Source: Pseudomonas sp. UBA4617 (lineage in GTDB: Bacteria > Pseudomonadota > Gammaproteobacteria > Pseudomonadales > Pseudomonadaceae). From it: a stretch of 64,000 bases of DNA. The DNA lies in the NCBI RefSeq assembly GCF_002386445.1, contig NZ_DGIR01000021.1, positions 186,001 to 250,000 of the forward strand. Reading direction: 5' to 3'. This document shows positions 36,233 to 46,310 of the stretch, piece after piece. Position 1 is the stretch's first letter, and the number at the start of each line of letters is the position of its first letter. The notes below the pieces were generated by a model. The model had not been told where the DNA came from. It saw only the letters and a program-made list of their open reading frames with translations, and did not search any database. Both the position numbers and the translations under genes were made by a program.

Positions 36233-36338
36233 GGTAGACGTCTCACCCAGGATTGGACTTATTGGTTTTTCCGCGAATGTACCAAGAAGCAATCGCACCG
36301 GAACAGGGCGAAATGTCGTTTATTTGAAATTATTTGGT

Positions 36339-36366
36339 GCGTTTTATGTAACTGTATACAAAACGC
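36339..36366. promoter_or_regulatory. Inverted repeat in the gdhA upstream region
   Basis: GCGTTTT-N14-AAAACGC is perfect over seven bases and embeds the palindrome TGTATACA. It sits in AT-rich DNA upstream of gdhA and downstream of the ettA terminator, so it is a candidate gdhA operator. Confidence 0.4.
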
Positions 36367-36401
36367 TTCGCCAGAGCCCCTTGACCACCTTCCAACAGGC
36401 A

Positions 36402-36430
36402 CAAAAATGGGGCCACGCAGGGCCCCATTC
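36402..36430 (-). terminator. Intrinsic terminator after ettA
   Basis: On the minus strand AATGGGGCC-ctgcgt-GGCCCCATT is followed by a short T run, 20 bases past the ettA stop. Confidence 0.75.
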
Positions 36431-36449
36431 TTGTGCAGCAGAATCCGGC

Positions 36450-38117
36450 TTACTGGGCCAGCTTCTTGTGCCGGACTCGGTGTGGCTGGGCAGCGGCATC
36501 GCCCAGGCGCTTCTTGCGGTCGGCTTCGTACTCGGTGTAGTTGCCTTCGAAGAACACCACGTTCGAGTCGTCTTCGTACGCCAGGATGTGGGTAGCCACA
36601 CGGTCCAGGAACCAACGGTCGTGGGAGATCACGATCGCGGCGCCCGGGAAGTCCAGCAGGGCTTCTTCCAGCGAACGTAGGGTTTCGACGTCGAGGTCGT
36701 TGGACGGTTCGTCGAGCAGCAGGACGTTGCCGCCCTCCTTCAGGGTCAGGGCCAGGTGCAGGCGGCCACGCTCACCACCGGACAGGTCCTTGACGAACTT
36801 CTGCTGGTCGCCACCCTTGAAGTTGAAGCGGCCCACATAGGTACGCGACGGGATCTCGTAGTTGCCGATGCGGATCATGTCGGAACCGTCGGAAATCTGC
36901 TGGAATACGGTCTTGCTGCCGTCCAGGTCTTCACGGCTCTGGTCGACGCAGGCCAACTGCACGGTTTCACCGATCTCGATACTGCCCGAGTCCGGCTGCT
37001 CCTTGCCCATCAGCATGCGGAACAGGGTCGACTTACCGGCACCGTTACCACCGATCACACCGACGATGGCGCCCTTCGGCATGGAGAACGACAGGTTGTC
37101 GATCAGCACGCGGTCGCCGTAGCCCTTGGTGACGTTCTTGAATTCGATGACCTTGTCACCCAGGCGCGGACCGGCCGGGATGTAGATCTCGTTGGTTTCG
37201 CTGCGCTTCTGGAATTCCTGCGACTGCATTTCCTCGAAGCGCTGCAGACGGGCCTTGGATTTGGACTGGCGGGCCTTGGCGCCTTTGCGCACCCACTCCA
37301 GTTCCTCTTTCATGGCCTTTTCATGAGCGCTCTGCTGCTTCGATTCCTGCGCCAGGCGCTCGGACTTGGCTTCCAGCCAGCCCGAGTAGTTGCCTTCGTA
37401 CGGGATACCGGCGCCGCGGTCCAGTTCCAGGATCCAGCCGGCGACGTTGTCGAGGAAGTAACGGTCGTGGGTAATCGCTACCACGGTGCCCGGGAAGTCG
37501 TGCAGGAAACGCTCCAGCCACGCCACCGAGTCGGCATCCAGGTGGTTGGTCGGTTCGTCCAGCAGCAGCATGTCGGGGGCCGACAGCAGCAGGCGGCACA
37601 GGGCCACACGGCGCTTTTCACCACCAGACAGGTGCTCGATGCGCGCATCCCAGGCCGGCAGGCGCAGGGCGTCAGCGGCAACGTCCAGCTGGCGCTCGAG
37701 GTTGTGGCCATCGGCGGCCTGCAGGATGGCCTCGAGCTTGGCCTGCTCGGCGGCCAGCTTGTCGAAGTCGGCATCCGGTTCGGCATAGGCCGCGTAGACC
37801 TCGTCCAGGCGTGCCTGGGCGTCCTTGATGACGCTGACCGCTTCCTCGACCACCTCACGTACCGACTTGTTCGGGTCCAGTTGTGGTTCCTGCGGCAGGT
37901 AGCCAACGTTGATGTCGGGCATCGGACGGGCTTCGCCGTCGAATTCCTTGTCGACGCCCGCCATGATCCGCAGCAGGGTCGATTTACCGGCGCCGTTCAG
38001 GCCGAGCACGCCGATCTTGGCGCCCGGGAAGAACGACAGGGAAATATTCTTGAGAATTTCCCGCTTCGGCGGCACGACCTTGCTCAGCCGATGCATGGTG
38101 TAGACGTATTGAGCCAA
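36450..38117 (-). CDS. ettA: EttA: energy-dependent translational throttle ABC-F ATPase
   Basis: The 555-residue soluble protein has two ABC ATPase domains (GLNGAGKST / LSGGEKRRVALC and GGNGAGKST / LSGGERGRLHLAL) joined by a charged linker, with the arm motif typical of EttA. It gates ribosome entry into elongation according to ATP level. The start is TTG at 38117 (AQYVYTMHRLSKVVPPKRE after fMet), the exact length of E. coli EttA. A TTG six bases upstream is too close to the GAGGG ribosome site. Confidence 0.94.
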   Translation of the reverse strand: MAQYVYTMHRLSKVVPPKREILKNISLSFFPGAKIGVLGLNGAGKSTLLRIMAGVDKEFDGEARPMPDINVGYLPQEPQLDPNKSVREVVEEAVSVIKDAQARLDEVYAAYAEPDADFDKLAAEQAKLEAILQAADGHNLERQLDVAADALRLPAWDARIEHLSGGEKRRVALCRLLLSAPDMLLLDEPTNHLDADSVAWLERFLHDFPGTVVAITHDRYFLDNVAGWILELDRGAGIPYEGNYSGWLEAKSERLAQESKQQSAHEKAMKEELEWVRKGAKARQSKSKARLQRFEEMQSQEFQKRSETNEIYIPAGPRLGDKVIEFKNVTKGYGDRVLIDNLSFSMPKGAIVGVIGGNGAGKSTLFRMLMGKEQPDSGSIEIGETVQLACVDQSREDLDGSKTVFQQISDGSDMIRIGNYEIPSRTYVGRFNFKGGDQQKFVKDLSGGERGRLHLALTLKEGGNVLLLDEPSNDLDVETLRSLEEALLDFPGAAIVISHDRWFLDRVATHILAYEDDSNVVFFEGNYTEYEADRKKRLGDAAAQPHRVRHKKLAQ

Positions 38118-38345
38118 AACCAAGCCCTCTAATCAGATAGGTAAAGACATCGACGATCGCCCCGGCACGCTGGCCAGGGGGATGTTTACGGGGTGTCATT
38201 GAACAAAGTCGACCATTCTACGCCAACGCGCAGCGTTGCACAGGAGGGGCCGATGGTGGGGTGATCCCCGTGGGAGAATGGTTGCCGGTACCGGCCCCTT
38301 CGCGGGAGAGCCCGTGACGGGGCCGGTACAGCAGCCAAAGATGGC

Positions 38346-38771
38346 TCAGACGTGACGCTGCTTGGCCTTGCCGCGTGGCAGGCGGCAACGGTCGCCCTGC
38401 TCGGCCAGGCGCGCGGCCCAGGCTGCCTTTACACTGAAGCCACCGGCACGGGCCGGCTGTTGCGCCACCTTCGGCAGTTGGGCAGCAGGCACGTTGACCA
38501 CCTTGGTGGCCGGCTTGCTGACCGCGGCTACGGCAAATGCCGGCTCTGCTGCCGCCTTGGCGGTCTTGCGCAGTTCAGCCAGCGACGGGCTCTTGCTCTT
38601 GGCGGCTGTGGCCACCTCAGGTTTGCTCAGCGAACGCTGGCAGGATTTGCACGATACGTCCTCGGTCACGGCAGTGCTGACAAGGGTCTGACTGCTGCGC
38701 CCGCAGGCGGAATCGAGGCCATTGGTGGAAAAGTGAGTAACCAAAACCGAACATCTCCGATGCGTTGTCAT
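38346..38771 (-). CDS. Conserved hypothetical protein, Ala/Lys-rich
   Basis: The 141-residue protein has a Cys-containing N-terminal part (DSACGRSSQTL, then VSCKSCQRSL), which could bind a metal. A low-complexity Ala/Lys/Pro middle and a basic C-terminus (RLPRGKAKQRHV) follow. I do not recognise a family. The gene lies between ettA and the divergent morA gene. Confidence 0.55.
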   Translation of the reverse strand: MTTHRRCSVLVTHFSTNGLDSACGRSSQTLVSTAVTEDVSCKSCQRSLSKPEVATAAKSKSPSLAELRKTAKAAAEPAFAVAAVSKPATKVVNVPAAQLPKVAQQPARAGGFSVKAAWAARLAEQGDRCRLPRGKAKQRHV

Positions 38772-38992
38772 GTGAAGCGGGCACTATTCTCGCACAGGTC
38801 GCAGGGGCTTGCCGAACCAGCGGGCCGGCACCATCGGTCATATCGGCTGGCACTTTGCCATAATCCTAGGCATGCTAGCCCGTTTCGGGTGTCCGGCCTT
38901 ATAGTGCGCCACTGCGGTCTGGCAACCAGACACCGGCACATACCGTGCATCATTAACCCCTGCCATCGCCAGCCCAATCGCAGGATCAACGC

Positions 38993-41900
38993 TTGACCAA
39001 TCTTACTCATCCGCCGTCATTGCGTTCCGCGCCACAAGCGCCTGCGGGCTCCCTGCGCGGGTCGATCAAGGGTGCGCTGGCGCTACTGGCCCTGATCCTG
39101 CTGGGGCTGCTGGTGTGGCAACTGTTCGCCCAGTTCAGCCATACCCAGGCCGACCTGCGCAAGAAAACCCTGGAAGGCACCGCCGAACTGGCCGACCACC
39201 TGGGCCTGAACCTGGCGTTCAAGGCGCAACAGGCCGTGAATGTGCTACAGCCCTACGCCAATGTACCGGCGCCGAAAGCCTTGCCCGGCGTGCTGGCCAG
39301 CCTGCGTGGGCACCTGCCGGACCTGCAGAGCCTGGCCTGGCTGGATGCTGCCGGGCAGGTGCAGGCCGACAGCCTGGCCGGCAGCCCTGACCGCCAGTTG
39401 ATTGACGAATTGCTCAAGCTGAGCCAGGGCCACCCGTATTTCTTCAGCAACTCGCCCGACAACAGCTCCGTCTACCTGCTACTGCGCCAGGCCGACGACA
39501 ACGGTGGCTCCTGGTTGTTGCGCCTGGCGCCAGCCTACTACCGGCCCCTCGTCACCTACCTGGATGGCTCTGGCCGGCCGTTATGGCTGCTGGAAAACAG
39601 CCGCAGCGGCGAGATACTGCAACGCCATGCGCCAACCCCGACCAGCAACGCGCCACTGCAGAGCGTGATGCTGGCCTTCGTCGACAACAGCACCTGGCAA
39701 TTGCGCGGCCTGTTCGACGCCAAGCTGGCGCGCCAGACGCTGCTGCCCGCGCTGCTGGGCAAATGCCTGTTGGTGCTGCTCTGCGCAATGCTGCCGGTTC
39801 TGGCGCTGGTCAACATGCGCCGTCGCCAACGGGCGCTGCAGGAAGACCGCCGGCGCTACCAGGAAATCTTCGAAGGCACTGGCGTGGCCTTGTGCGTGCT
39901 CGACCTGTCCAGCCTGCCCGGTCAACTCGACCGCTACCACCTGCGCAACCGCGCCGCGCTCAAGCACAGCCTGGCCCTTGACCCAAGCCTGCGCCGCTCG
40001 CTGCTGCTGGAGTTGAAGATCACCGAGATCAACCAGGTGGCACGCCAGTTGTTGAACATCGAGTGCCATGAAGGGGCCTGGCAGCGCCTGATCGAAGGCA
40101 GCGGCGACGGGCGCGACAGCGTGGGCATGCAGCTGATCGATGCGCTGATCGAGCAACGCCCGTCGCTGGAGCTGGAAGTACGCCTGGCGGCCCCGCTGGG
40201 CGGCGAGCTGCACCTGTGGCTGATGGCCCGCTTGCCGCAACAGCGCAATGATTACCAGGCAGTGATCCTCAGCATCAGCGACATCACCAGCCGCAAGCAG
40301 GTGGAGCTGTCGCTGCTGGAGCGTGAGAGTTTCTGGTCGGACGTCGTGCGCACCGTGCCCGACCAGCTGTACGTGCAAGATGTGCTCAGCCAGCGGATGA
40401 TCTTCAGCAACCGTCATCTCGGCCAGACCCTGGGCTACGACCGTACCGAGCTGGCGCAGATGGGCGACCGCTTCTGGGAGTTGCTGCTGCACCCCGAAGA
40501 CGCCACGCACTACCAGGCGCTGCGCCAACAACAGCGCGACAGCGGCCATGACCAGCCACTGCACTGCCAGCTGCGCTTCCGCCACCGCGATGGCGGCTGG
40601 CGCTGCTACGACATTCGCGAACAGGTGCTGACCCGTGACGCCGATGGCCAAGTCACACGCATCATTGGCGTGGGCAAGGACGTGACGGTACAGATCGAGG
40701 CCAGCCAGTCGCTGCGCGACAGCGAGCAGCGCTACCGCATGCTCGCCGAAAGCATCAGCGACGTGATCTTCTCCACCGACAACCGGCTCCAGCTCAACTA
40801 CGTCAGCCCCTCGGTGCAGAACGTGCTGGGCTACCAGGCCGACTGGATCTTCACCAACGGCTGGCAGTCGATCATCGCCAACCCGGCCCAGCTCACCGGC
40901 ATCTACAGCCTGATGGAGCGTGTCAGCAAGGCCATGGGCGACCCCGCGCAGCTGGCCCTGCTGCGCAGCCAGTTGCCGACCCAGCTATTCCTGTTCGACT
41001 GCCTGCGCGCCGATGGTCGCAAGATCCCCATCGAATTGCGCCTGGTGCTGGTGTGGGACGATGACCAGCACTTCGAAGGCGTGCTCGGGGTGGGCCGCGA
41101 CATCAGCCAGCAACGCCGCGCCGAAAAAGACCTGCGCATGGCTGCGACGGTATTCGAGCACTCGACCTCGGCCATTATCATCACTGACCCGGCCGGCTAT
41201 ATCGTCCAGGCCAACGAGGCGTTCAGCCGCGTCAGTGGCTACGCCGTCAGCGAGGTGCTCGACCAGCTGCCGGGCATGCTCACCGTCGACGAGCAGCAGG
41301 AAGGCCACCTGCGCTATGTGGTCAAGCAGCTGCACCAGCGCGGCAGCTGGGAAGGTGAAGTGTGGCTCAAGCGCCGTGACGGCGACCATTACCCGGCCTG
41401 GGTCGGCATCACTGCGGTGCTCGACGACGAGGGCGACCTGGCCAGCTACGTGTGCTTCTTCACCGACATCAGCGAGCGCAAGGCCAGCGAACAGCGCATT
41501 CACCGCCTGGCCTACTACGATGCCCTCACCCACCTGCCTAACCGCACGCTGTTCCAGGACCGCCTGTACAACGCCCTGCAGCAGGCCGAGCGGCAGAAGG
41601 CCTGGGTGGTGCTGATGTTCCTCGACCTGGACCGCTTCAAGCCGATCAACGACTCCCTCGGCCACGCCGCCGGCGACCGCATGCTCAAGGACATGGCCCA
41701 ACGCCTGCTGGCCTGCGTGGATGACGACGATACCGTGGCGCGCATGGGCGGCGACGAGTTCACCCTGCTGCTGCAACCGCGCGCTACCCGCGAGATGGCG
41801 CTCAACCGCGCGATTCATGTGGCCGAGAACATCCTCGCCAGCCTGGTGCGGCCGTTCGTGCTGGAGAACCGCGAGTTCTTCGTCACCGCCAGTGTCGGCA

Positions 41901-42820
41901 TCGCCCTCAGCCCACAGGACGGCAGCGAACTGAGCCAGCTGATGAAAAACGCCGACACCGCCATGTACCACGCCAAGGAACGCGGCAAGAACAACTTCCA
42001 GTTCTACCAGGCCGAGATGAACGCCAGCGCCCTGGAGCGCCTGGAACTGGAAAGCGACCTGCGCCACGCCATGGAGCAGAACGAGTTCATCCTCTACTAC
42101 CAACCGCAGTTCAGCGGCGACGGCAAGCGCCTGACCGGCGCCGAAGCCCTGCTGCGCTGGCGCCACCCGACTCGCGGCCTGGTGCCGCCGGGCGACTTCA
42201 TCCCGGTGATCGAGGAACTGGGCCTGGTGGTCGACGTGGGCGACTGGGTGCTGCGTGAAGCCAGCCGCCAGCTCAATGCCTGGCACAAGGCCAAGGTGCG
42301 CGTGCCGAAGGTTTCGGTGAACATTTCCGCACGGCAGTTTTCCGACGGCCAGCTGGGTACGCGCATCGCCAGGGTCCTGGAAGAAACCGGCCTGCCACCG
42401 GCGTGCCTGGAGCTGGAACTGACTGAAAGCATCCTGATGCGCGAGGTGAATGAAGCACTGCAGATTCTGGCCGGCCTGAAAAACCTCGGCCTGAGCATTG
42501 CGGTGGACGATTTCGGCACCGGCTACTCGTCGCTGAACTACCTCAAGCAGTTCCCCATCGACGTGCTGAAGATCGACCGCACCTTCGTCGACGGCCTGCC
42601 GGAAGGCGAGCAGGATGCGCAGATTGCCCGGGCGATCATCGCCATGGCCCACAGCCTCAACCTGGCGGTGATCGCCGAAGGCGTGGAAACCCACGAGCAA
42701 CTGGAATTCCTCCGCGAGCATGGCTGTGACGAGGTGCAGGGCTACCTGTTCGGGCGGCCGATGCCAGCGCATCAGTTCGAGGCGCAGTTCGCCAACGAGA
42801 CGTTGTTCATGTTCAATTGA
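38993..42820 (+). CDS. morA: MorA: membrane GGDEF-EAL protein with several PAS domains
   Basis: The 1275-residue c-di-GMP enzyme starts with TTG. Two membrane helices (about 28-48 and 250-270) flank a periplasmic sensor region. About four PAS-type domains follow to residue 840, with a GGDEF domain (intact RMGGDEF near 917-921) and an EAL domain (GAEALLRW near 1048; DDFGTGYSSLNYLK; ending near GYLFGRPMP). Both active sites look intact, so it can in principle make and degrade c-di-GMP. Its place next to glyA matches morA, a motility and biofilm regulator first named in P. putida. Confidence 0.9.
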   Translation: MTNLTHPPSLRSAPQAPAGSLRGSIKGALALLALILLGLLVWQLFAQFSHTQADLRKKTLEGTAELADHLGLNLAFKAQQAVNVLQPYANVPAPKALPGVLASLRGHLPDLQSLAWLDAAGQVQADSLAGSPDRQLIDELLKLSQGHPYFFSNSPDNSSVYLLLRQADDNGGSWLLRLAPAYYRPLVTYLDGSGRPLWLLENSRSGEILQRHAPTPTSNAPLQSVMLAFVDNSTWQLRGLFDAKLARQTLLPALLGKCLLVLLCAMLPVLALVNMRRRQRALQEDRRRYQEIFEGTGVALCVLDLSSLPGQLDRYHLRNRAALKHSLALDPSLRRSLLLELKITEINQVARQLLNIECHEGAWQRLIEGSGDGRDSVGMQLIDALIEQRPSLELEVRLAAPLGGELHLWLMARLPQQRNDYQAVILSISDITSRKQVELSLLERESFWSDVVRTVPDQLYVQDVLSQRMIFSNRHLGQTLGYDRTELAQMGDRFWELLLHPEDATHYQALRQQQRDSGHDQPLHCQLRFRHRDGGWRCYDIREQVLTRDADGQVTRIIGVGKDVTVQIEASQSLRDSEQRYRMLAESISDVIFSTDNRLQLNYVSPSVQNVLGYQADWIFTNGWQSIIANPAQLTGIYSLMERVSKAMGDPAQLALLRSQLPTQLFLFDCLRADGRKIPIELRLVLVWDDDQHFEGVLGVGRDISQQRRAEKDLRMAATVFEHSTSAIIITDPAGYIVQANEAFSRVSGYAVSEVLDQLPGMLTVDEQQEGHLRYVVKQLHQRGSWEGEVWLKRRDGDHYPAWVGITAVLDDEGDLASYVCFFTDISERKASEQRIHRLAYYDALTHLPNRTLFQDRLYNALQQAERQKAWVVLMFLDLDRFKPINDSLGHAAGDRMLKDMAQRLLACVDDDDTVARMGGDEFTLLLQPRATREMALNRAIHVAENILASLVRPFVLENREFFVTASVGIALSPQDGSELSQLMKNADTAMYHAKERGKNNFQFYQAEMNASALERLELESDLRHAMEQNEFILYYQPQFSGDGKRLTGAEALLRWRHPTRGLVPPGDFIPVIEELGLVVDVGDWVLREASRQLNAWHKAKVRVPKVSVNISARQFSDGQLGTRIARVLEETGLPPACLELELTESILMREVNEALQILAGLKNLGLSIAVDDFGTGYSSLNYLKQFPIDVLKIDRTFVDGLPEGEQDAQIARAIIAMAHSLNLAVIAEGVETHEQLEFLREHGCDEVQGYLFGRPMPAHQFEAQFANETLFMFN

Positions 42821-43051
42821 GCCTGCCCTCTCCCGGCATACCCGGGCACTTGCAGGAGCGGCCCGTGCCGCGCCTGGGACCTGGGCCTGAAAACGGACCT
42901 GAGAGTCAACTCCGACCCCCGCCCAGCCCAGACACGGCGCGGGATACAACATGAAGCCCATTGGTCCGCGACTTGATGCCACTTCATATGCCAGCGGCGA
43001 ATCAATCGGTTAGAATGCCCCCCCAATTCACCCCGATCCTTGAGGACCGCC

Positions 43052-44305
43052 ATGTTCAGCCGTGATTTGACCATTGCCAAGTACGACGCCGAGCTCTTCG
43101 AAGCCATGCAGCAAGAAGCTCTGCGCCAGGAAGAGCATATCGAGCTGATCGCTTCGGAAAACTACACCAGCCCGGCAGTCATGGAAGCCCAGGGCTCGGT
43201 CCTGACCAACAAGTACGCCGAAGGCTACCCGGGCAAGCGCTACTACGGTGGTTGCGAGTACGTCGACGTCGTCGAGCAACTGGCCATCGACCGTGCCAAG
43301 CAGCTGTTCGGCGCCGACTACGCCAACGTTCAGCCGCACGCCGGCTCCCAGGCCAACGCCGCTGTCTACCTGGCCCTGCTGTCGGCCGGTGACACCATCC
43401 TGGGCATGAGCCTGGCCCACGGTGGTCACCTGACCCACGGTGCTTCGGTCAGCTCTTCGGGCAAACTGTACAACGCCATCCAGTACGGCATCGATGCCAA
43501 CGGCCTGATCGACTACGACGAAGTCGAGCGCCTGGCGGTCGAGCACAAGCCGAAGATGATCGTTGCCGGCTTCTCGGCCTACTCGCAGGTTCTGGACTTC
43601 GCCCGCTTCCGCGCCATCGCCGACAAGGTCGGTGCCTACCTGTTCGTCGACATGGCCCACGTTGCCGGCCTGGTTGCCGCTGGCGTGTACCCGAACCCGG
43701 TGCCGTTCGCCGACGTGGTCACCACCACCACCCACAAGACCCTGCGCGGCCCGCGCGGCGGCCTGATCCTCGCTCGCAAGAACGAAGAGGTCGAGAAGAA
43801 GCTGAACTCCGCCGTCTTCCCGGGCGCCCAGGGCGGCCCGCTGGAGCACGTCATCGCGGCCAAGGCCATCTGCTTCAAGGAAGCCCTGCAGCCTGAGTTC
43901 AAGGCTTACCAGCAGCAGGTGGTGAAGAACGCCCAGGCCATGGCCAGCGTGTTCATCGAGCGTGGTTTCGACGTGGTTTCCGGTGGCACCCAGAACCACC
44001 TGTTCCTGCTGTCGCTGATCAAGCAGGAAATCTCCGGCAAGGATGCTGACGCCGCACTGGGCAAGGCCTTCATCACCGTGAACAAGAACTCGGTACCGAA
44101 TGACCCACGTTCCCCATTCGTCACCTCGGGCCTGCGTTTCGGCACCCCGGCCGTGACCACCCGTGGTTTCAAGGAAGCCGAGTGCCGCGAGCTGGCTGGC
44201 TGGATCTGCGACATCCTGGCTGACCTGAACAACGAAGCGGTCATCGACGCCGTACGTGAGAAGGTCAAGGCTATCTGCAAGAAGCTGCCGGTCTACGGCA
44301 ACTGA
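43052..44305 (+). CDS. glyA: Serine hydroxymethyltransferase
   Basis: The 417-residue PLP enzyme interconverts serine and glycine with tetrahydrofolate. The LIASENYTS opening and the PLP-lysine segment VTTTTHKTLRGPRGG are intact, as are YGGCEYVD and DMAHVAGL. The ATG at 43052 has TTGAGGA upstream. Codon use is markedly C-ending and biased, as for a highly expressed gene. A terminator follows. Pseudomonads often carry two glyA copies; this is the morA-linked one. Confidence 0.96.
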   Translation: MFSRDLTIAKYDAELFEAMQQEALRQEEHIELIASENYTSPAVMEAQGSVLTNKYAEGYPGKRYYGGCEYVDVVEQLAIDRAKQLFGADYANVQPHAGSQANAAVYLALLSAGDTILGMSLAHGGHLTHGASVSSSGKLYNAIQYGIDANGLIDYDEVERLAVEHKPKMIVAGFSAYSQVLDFARFRAIADKVGAYLFVDMAHVAGLVAAGVYPNPVPFADVVTTTTHKTLRGPRGGLILARKNEEVEKKLNSAVFPGAQGGPLEHVIAAKAICFKEALQPEFKAYQQQVVKNAQAMASVFIERGFDVVSGGTQNHLFLLSLIKQEISGKDADAALGKAFITVNKNSVPNDPRSPFVTSGLRFGTPAVTTRGFKEAECRELAGWICDILADLNNEAVIDAVREKVKAICKKLPVYGN

Positions 44306-44327
44306 TTGGCACCAGCCTGAGGTAAAG

Positions 44328-44355
44328 AAAGCCCGGCCTTGTGCCGGGCTTTTTC
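44328..44355 (+). terminator. Intrinsic terminator after glyA
   Basis: AAAGCCCGGC-cttgt-GCCGGGCTTTTT lies 23 bases after the glyA stop. Confidence 0.85.
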
Positions 44356-44453
44356 ATACCTGGCGCCTGACGGCGGTAGTACTTCCGAATGGGTTGGGTG
44401 AACCAGGCTGCATAACCTGCCGCTTCCTCCAATCAGCGAGCAGGAGACTGCAC

Positions 44454-45041
44454 ATGACGGCTCACGAAACCCTTTCCTTTACTGCCACGCTACTGGTTAA
44501 TGGCCATCCAATTACCGTGCTCAGCGATGCAGCAGAAGGCAGTATCCAGGTGGCCCACCCCGACTCCAGCCTGGGCATGATGGATATCGATAAGGCGCTT
44601 GGCGTATTGAGCGGTCCTGATGAAGCCTGGGATGCTGCCCGAAAGGCCGGGCAGGTGGACTTCCATCTCAAAGGCGAGGTGTCTCCCACCCTCTTCTACT
44701 TCCGTCACAGCGATCAGGGCTACCACCTGTATGTGCGTGGTGGTGCGCATTACGGGCAAGCCGTGTTCAAGAGCAAATATGGCGTTGCCAACGTCGCTCC
44801 GGTAGAAGGTGCCGTCCCGTCACCTTGGCTGCTGCGTCTGGCTCATACAGGCCAAGCCATCACCCTTGCCGACCTACCCAACGACTTCGCCATGCTCAAC
44901 CTCGAATGCGCCGAGAGCGCGCAACGCCTGGCCACCAACCTGATCGGCACCGGTGAAGGCGGCTATCTCATCACTCGCAGATCCGTACCTGCCACATCTT
45001 TGCGCCTGAACATCATCGAACGCGGAGTCGACTGGGCTTGA
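44454..45041 (+). CDS. Protein of unknown function
   Basis: The 195-residue soluble protein begins MTAHETLSFTATLLVNGHPI after CAGGAG. The pattern is beta-rich with short polar loops (HLYVRGGAHYGQAVFKSKYG) and no signal peptide or membrane helix. Base composition is slightly less GC-biased than glyA. I do not recognise a family. It has its own space between the glyA terminator and a transporter gene and may be a recent addition. Confidence 0.6.
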   Translation: MTAHETLSFTATLLVNGHPITVLSDAAEGSIQVAHPDSSLGMMDIDKALGVLSGPDEAWDAARKAGQVDFHLKGEVSPTLFYFRHSDQGYHLYVRGGAHYGQAVFKSKYGVANVAPVEGAVPSPWLLRLAHTGQAITLADLPNDFAMLNLECAESAQRLATNLIGTGEGGYLITRRSVPATSLRLNIIERGVDWA

Positions 45042-45087
45042 CGCTGAGTTCAATCACTTTTCAACAAGGCCAGCCACGACTGACCAG

Positions 45088-45261
45088 ATGGCACTGACCT
45101 TCCCGGGTACCTTTGAGGCCGCTCAAGCGTCGGACATTGTCCTGAGCAACGCCCGCAAACCGGGGAGGGAGTATTCCCTGACCGACGCTACGCTCGGCAG
45201 GCTCTGGAACCTGCGGGGCTGGTTGGCCGGCAACAGGCCTGCTAAAAGTGCCTGTAAATAA
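45088..45261 (+). CDS. Possible small ORF (57 aa)
   Basis: An ATG at 45088 opens a 57-codon frame (MALTFPGTFEAAQASD..., ending KSACK) with a TAA stop. No good ribosome site is visible. It is the only candidate in the 45042-45324 gap; another open frame runs on the opposite strand over the same bases, which weakens both. Confidence 0.22.
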   Translation: MALTFPGTFEAAQASDIVLSNARKPGREYSLTDATLGRLWNLRGWLAGNRPAKSACK

Positions 45262-45324
45262 AACCACCACCCGCTATTACGTTACTCTGTGCCATCTTGA
45301 GCGCGATCAGACACAGGCTTAGCT

Positions 45325-46272
45325 TTGACCAGAGAGCAACTCGAAACCCGGCAGATCCCGATCTATTTCGTCGCCGTACTCGCCGCCGTCGCCTTCGGCC
45401 TGCTGGCCAGCGACACCGCTGGCCATTTGCAAGCCCTGATCACGCCTGCCATCGCCGTGCTGATGTATGCGATGTTCCTGCAGATTCCCTTCCTCGACCT
45501 GCGCCAAGGCCTGGGTAACCGCCGCTTCATCGCCGCCCTGCTGCTGGCCAACTTCATTCTTGTGCCGCTGCTGGTCTGGGCCATCACCCCCGGGCTGGGC
45601 GACCAGCCGGCAATCCTCGTCGGCGCACTGCTGGTGCTGCTGACCCCGTGCATCGACTATGTGGTGGTGTTCACCCACATCGGCAAAGGCGATGCACGCC
45701 TGACCCTGGCCGCCACACCTGTGCTGTTGCTGGCGCAACTGGCGCTGCTGCCGCTGTACCTGGCGCTGCTGCTGGGTGACAACGTGCCGCTCGCCATCAC
45801 CCCGTTCGTGGAGGCCTTCGTGCTGCTGATCGTGCTACCGCTGGCGCTGGCCGTACTCACCAGCGCCGGCGCCCGTCGCTCACGCATGGTCGCAGCGTGG
45901 AACAGCGCCTGGGCATGGCTGCCGGTACCGGCGATGGCTTTGGTGCTGATGGTGGTGATCGCTTCGCAGATCACCGTGGTGTTCGATGACTTCGAGCGTT
46001 TGCTGCCTGTGATTCCGGTATACCTGGGTTTCATGCTTGCGGCACCGGGGCTCGGCATGCTCGCGGCGCGCCTGTTGCGCCTGCCGGCCAGCGAAGCACG
46101 CGCGGTAACCTTCAGCGCCGCCACGCGCAACTCGCTGGTGGTGCTACCGCTGGCGTTGGCGTTGCCGGACGAGATGCGCGGGTTGGCAGCGGCAGCCGTG
46201 ATTACCCAGACATTGATCGAGCTGCTGAGCGAGCTCGCCTACGTACGGGTTGTACCACGTCTGGTGCGCTGA
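45325..46272 (+). CDS. Bile-acid:sodium-symporter-superfamily transporter (arsenite-exporter-like)
   Basis: The 315-residue inner-membrane protein has about ten helices. TPCIDYVVVFTHIGKGDA and TFSAATRNSLVVLPLALALP resemble the ACR3/arsenic-resistance branch of the BASS superfamily. The Cys in the TPCIDY segment is the position linked to arsenite export in ACR3. No arsR or arsC gene is nearby, so an organic-anion role is equally possible. The start is TTG at 45325. Confidence 0.8.
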   Translation: MTREQLETRQIPIYFVAVLAAVAFGLLASDTAGHLQALITPAIAVLMYAMFLQIPFLDLRQGLGNRRFIAALLLANFILVPLLVWAITPGLGDQPAILVGALLVLLTPCIDYVVVFTHIGKGDARLTLAATPVLLLAQLALLPLYLALLLGDNVPLAITPFVEAFVLLIVLPLALAVLTSAGARRSRMVAAWNSAWAWLPVPAMALVLMVVIASQITVVFDDFERLLPVIPVYLGFMLAAPGLGMLAARLLRLPASEARAVTFSAATRNSLVVLPLALALPDEMRGLAAAAVITQTLIELLSELAYVRVVPRLVR

Positions 46273-46310
46273 CGCCGCGGGTATCGGCCACCGCCGGTCA
46301 CATGCGCTCG

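Noticed and set aside
42842..42960. GC-rich partial inverted repeat between morA and glyA
   Set aside because: The arms match only in part (gccgcgcctggg against cccagacacggcgcg), and no T run or known element is recognised.
40985..42982. 665-codon antisense frame across morA
   Set aside because: A shadow of the GGDEF-EAL coding strand; no domain seen.
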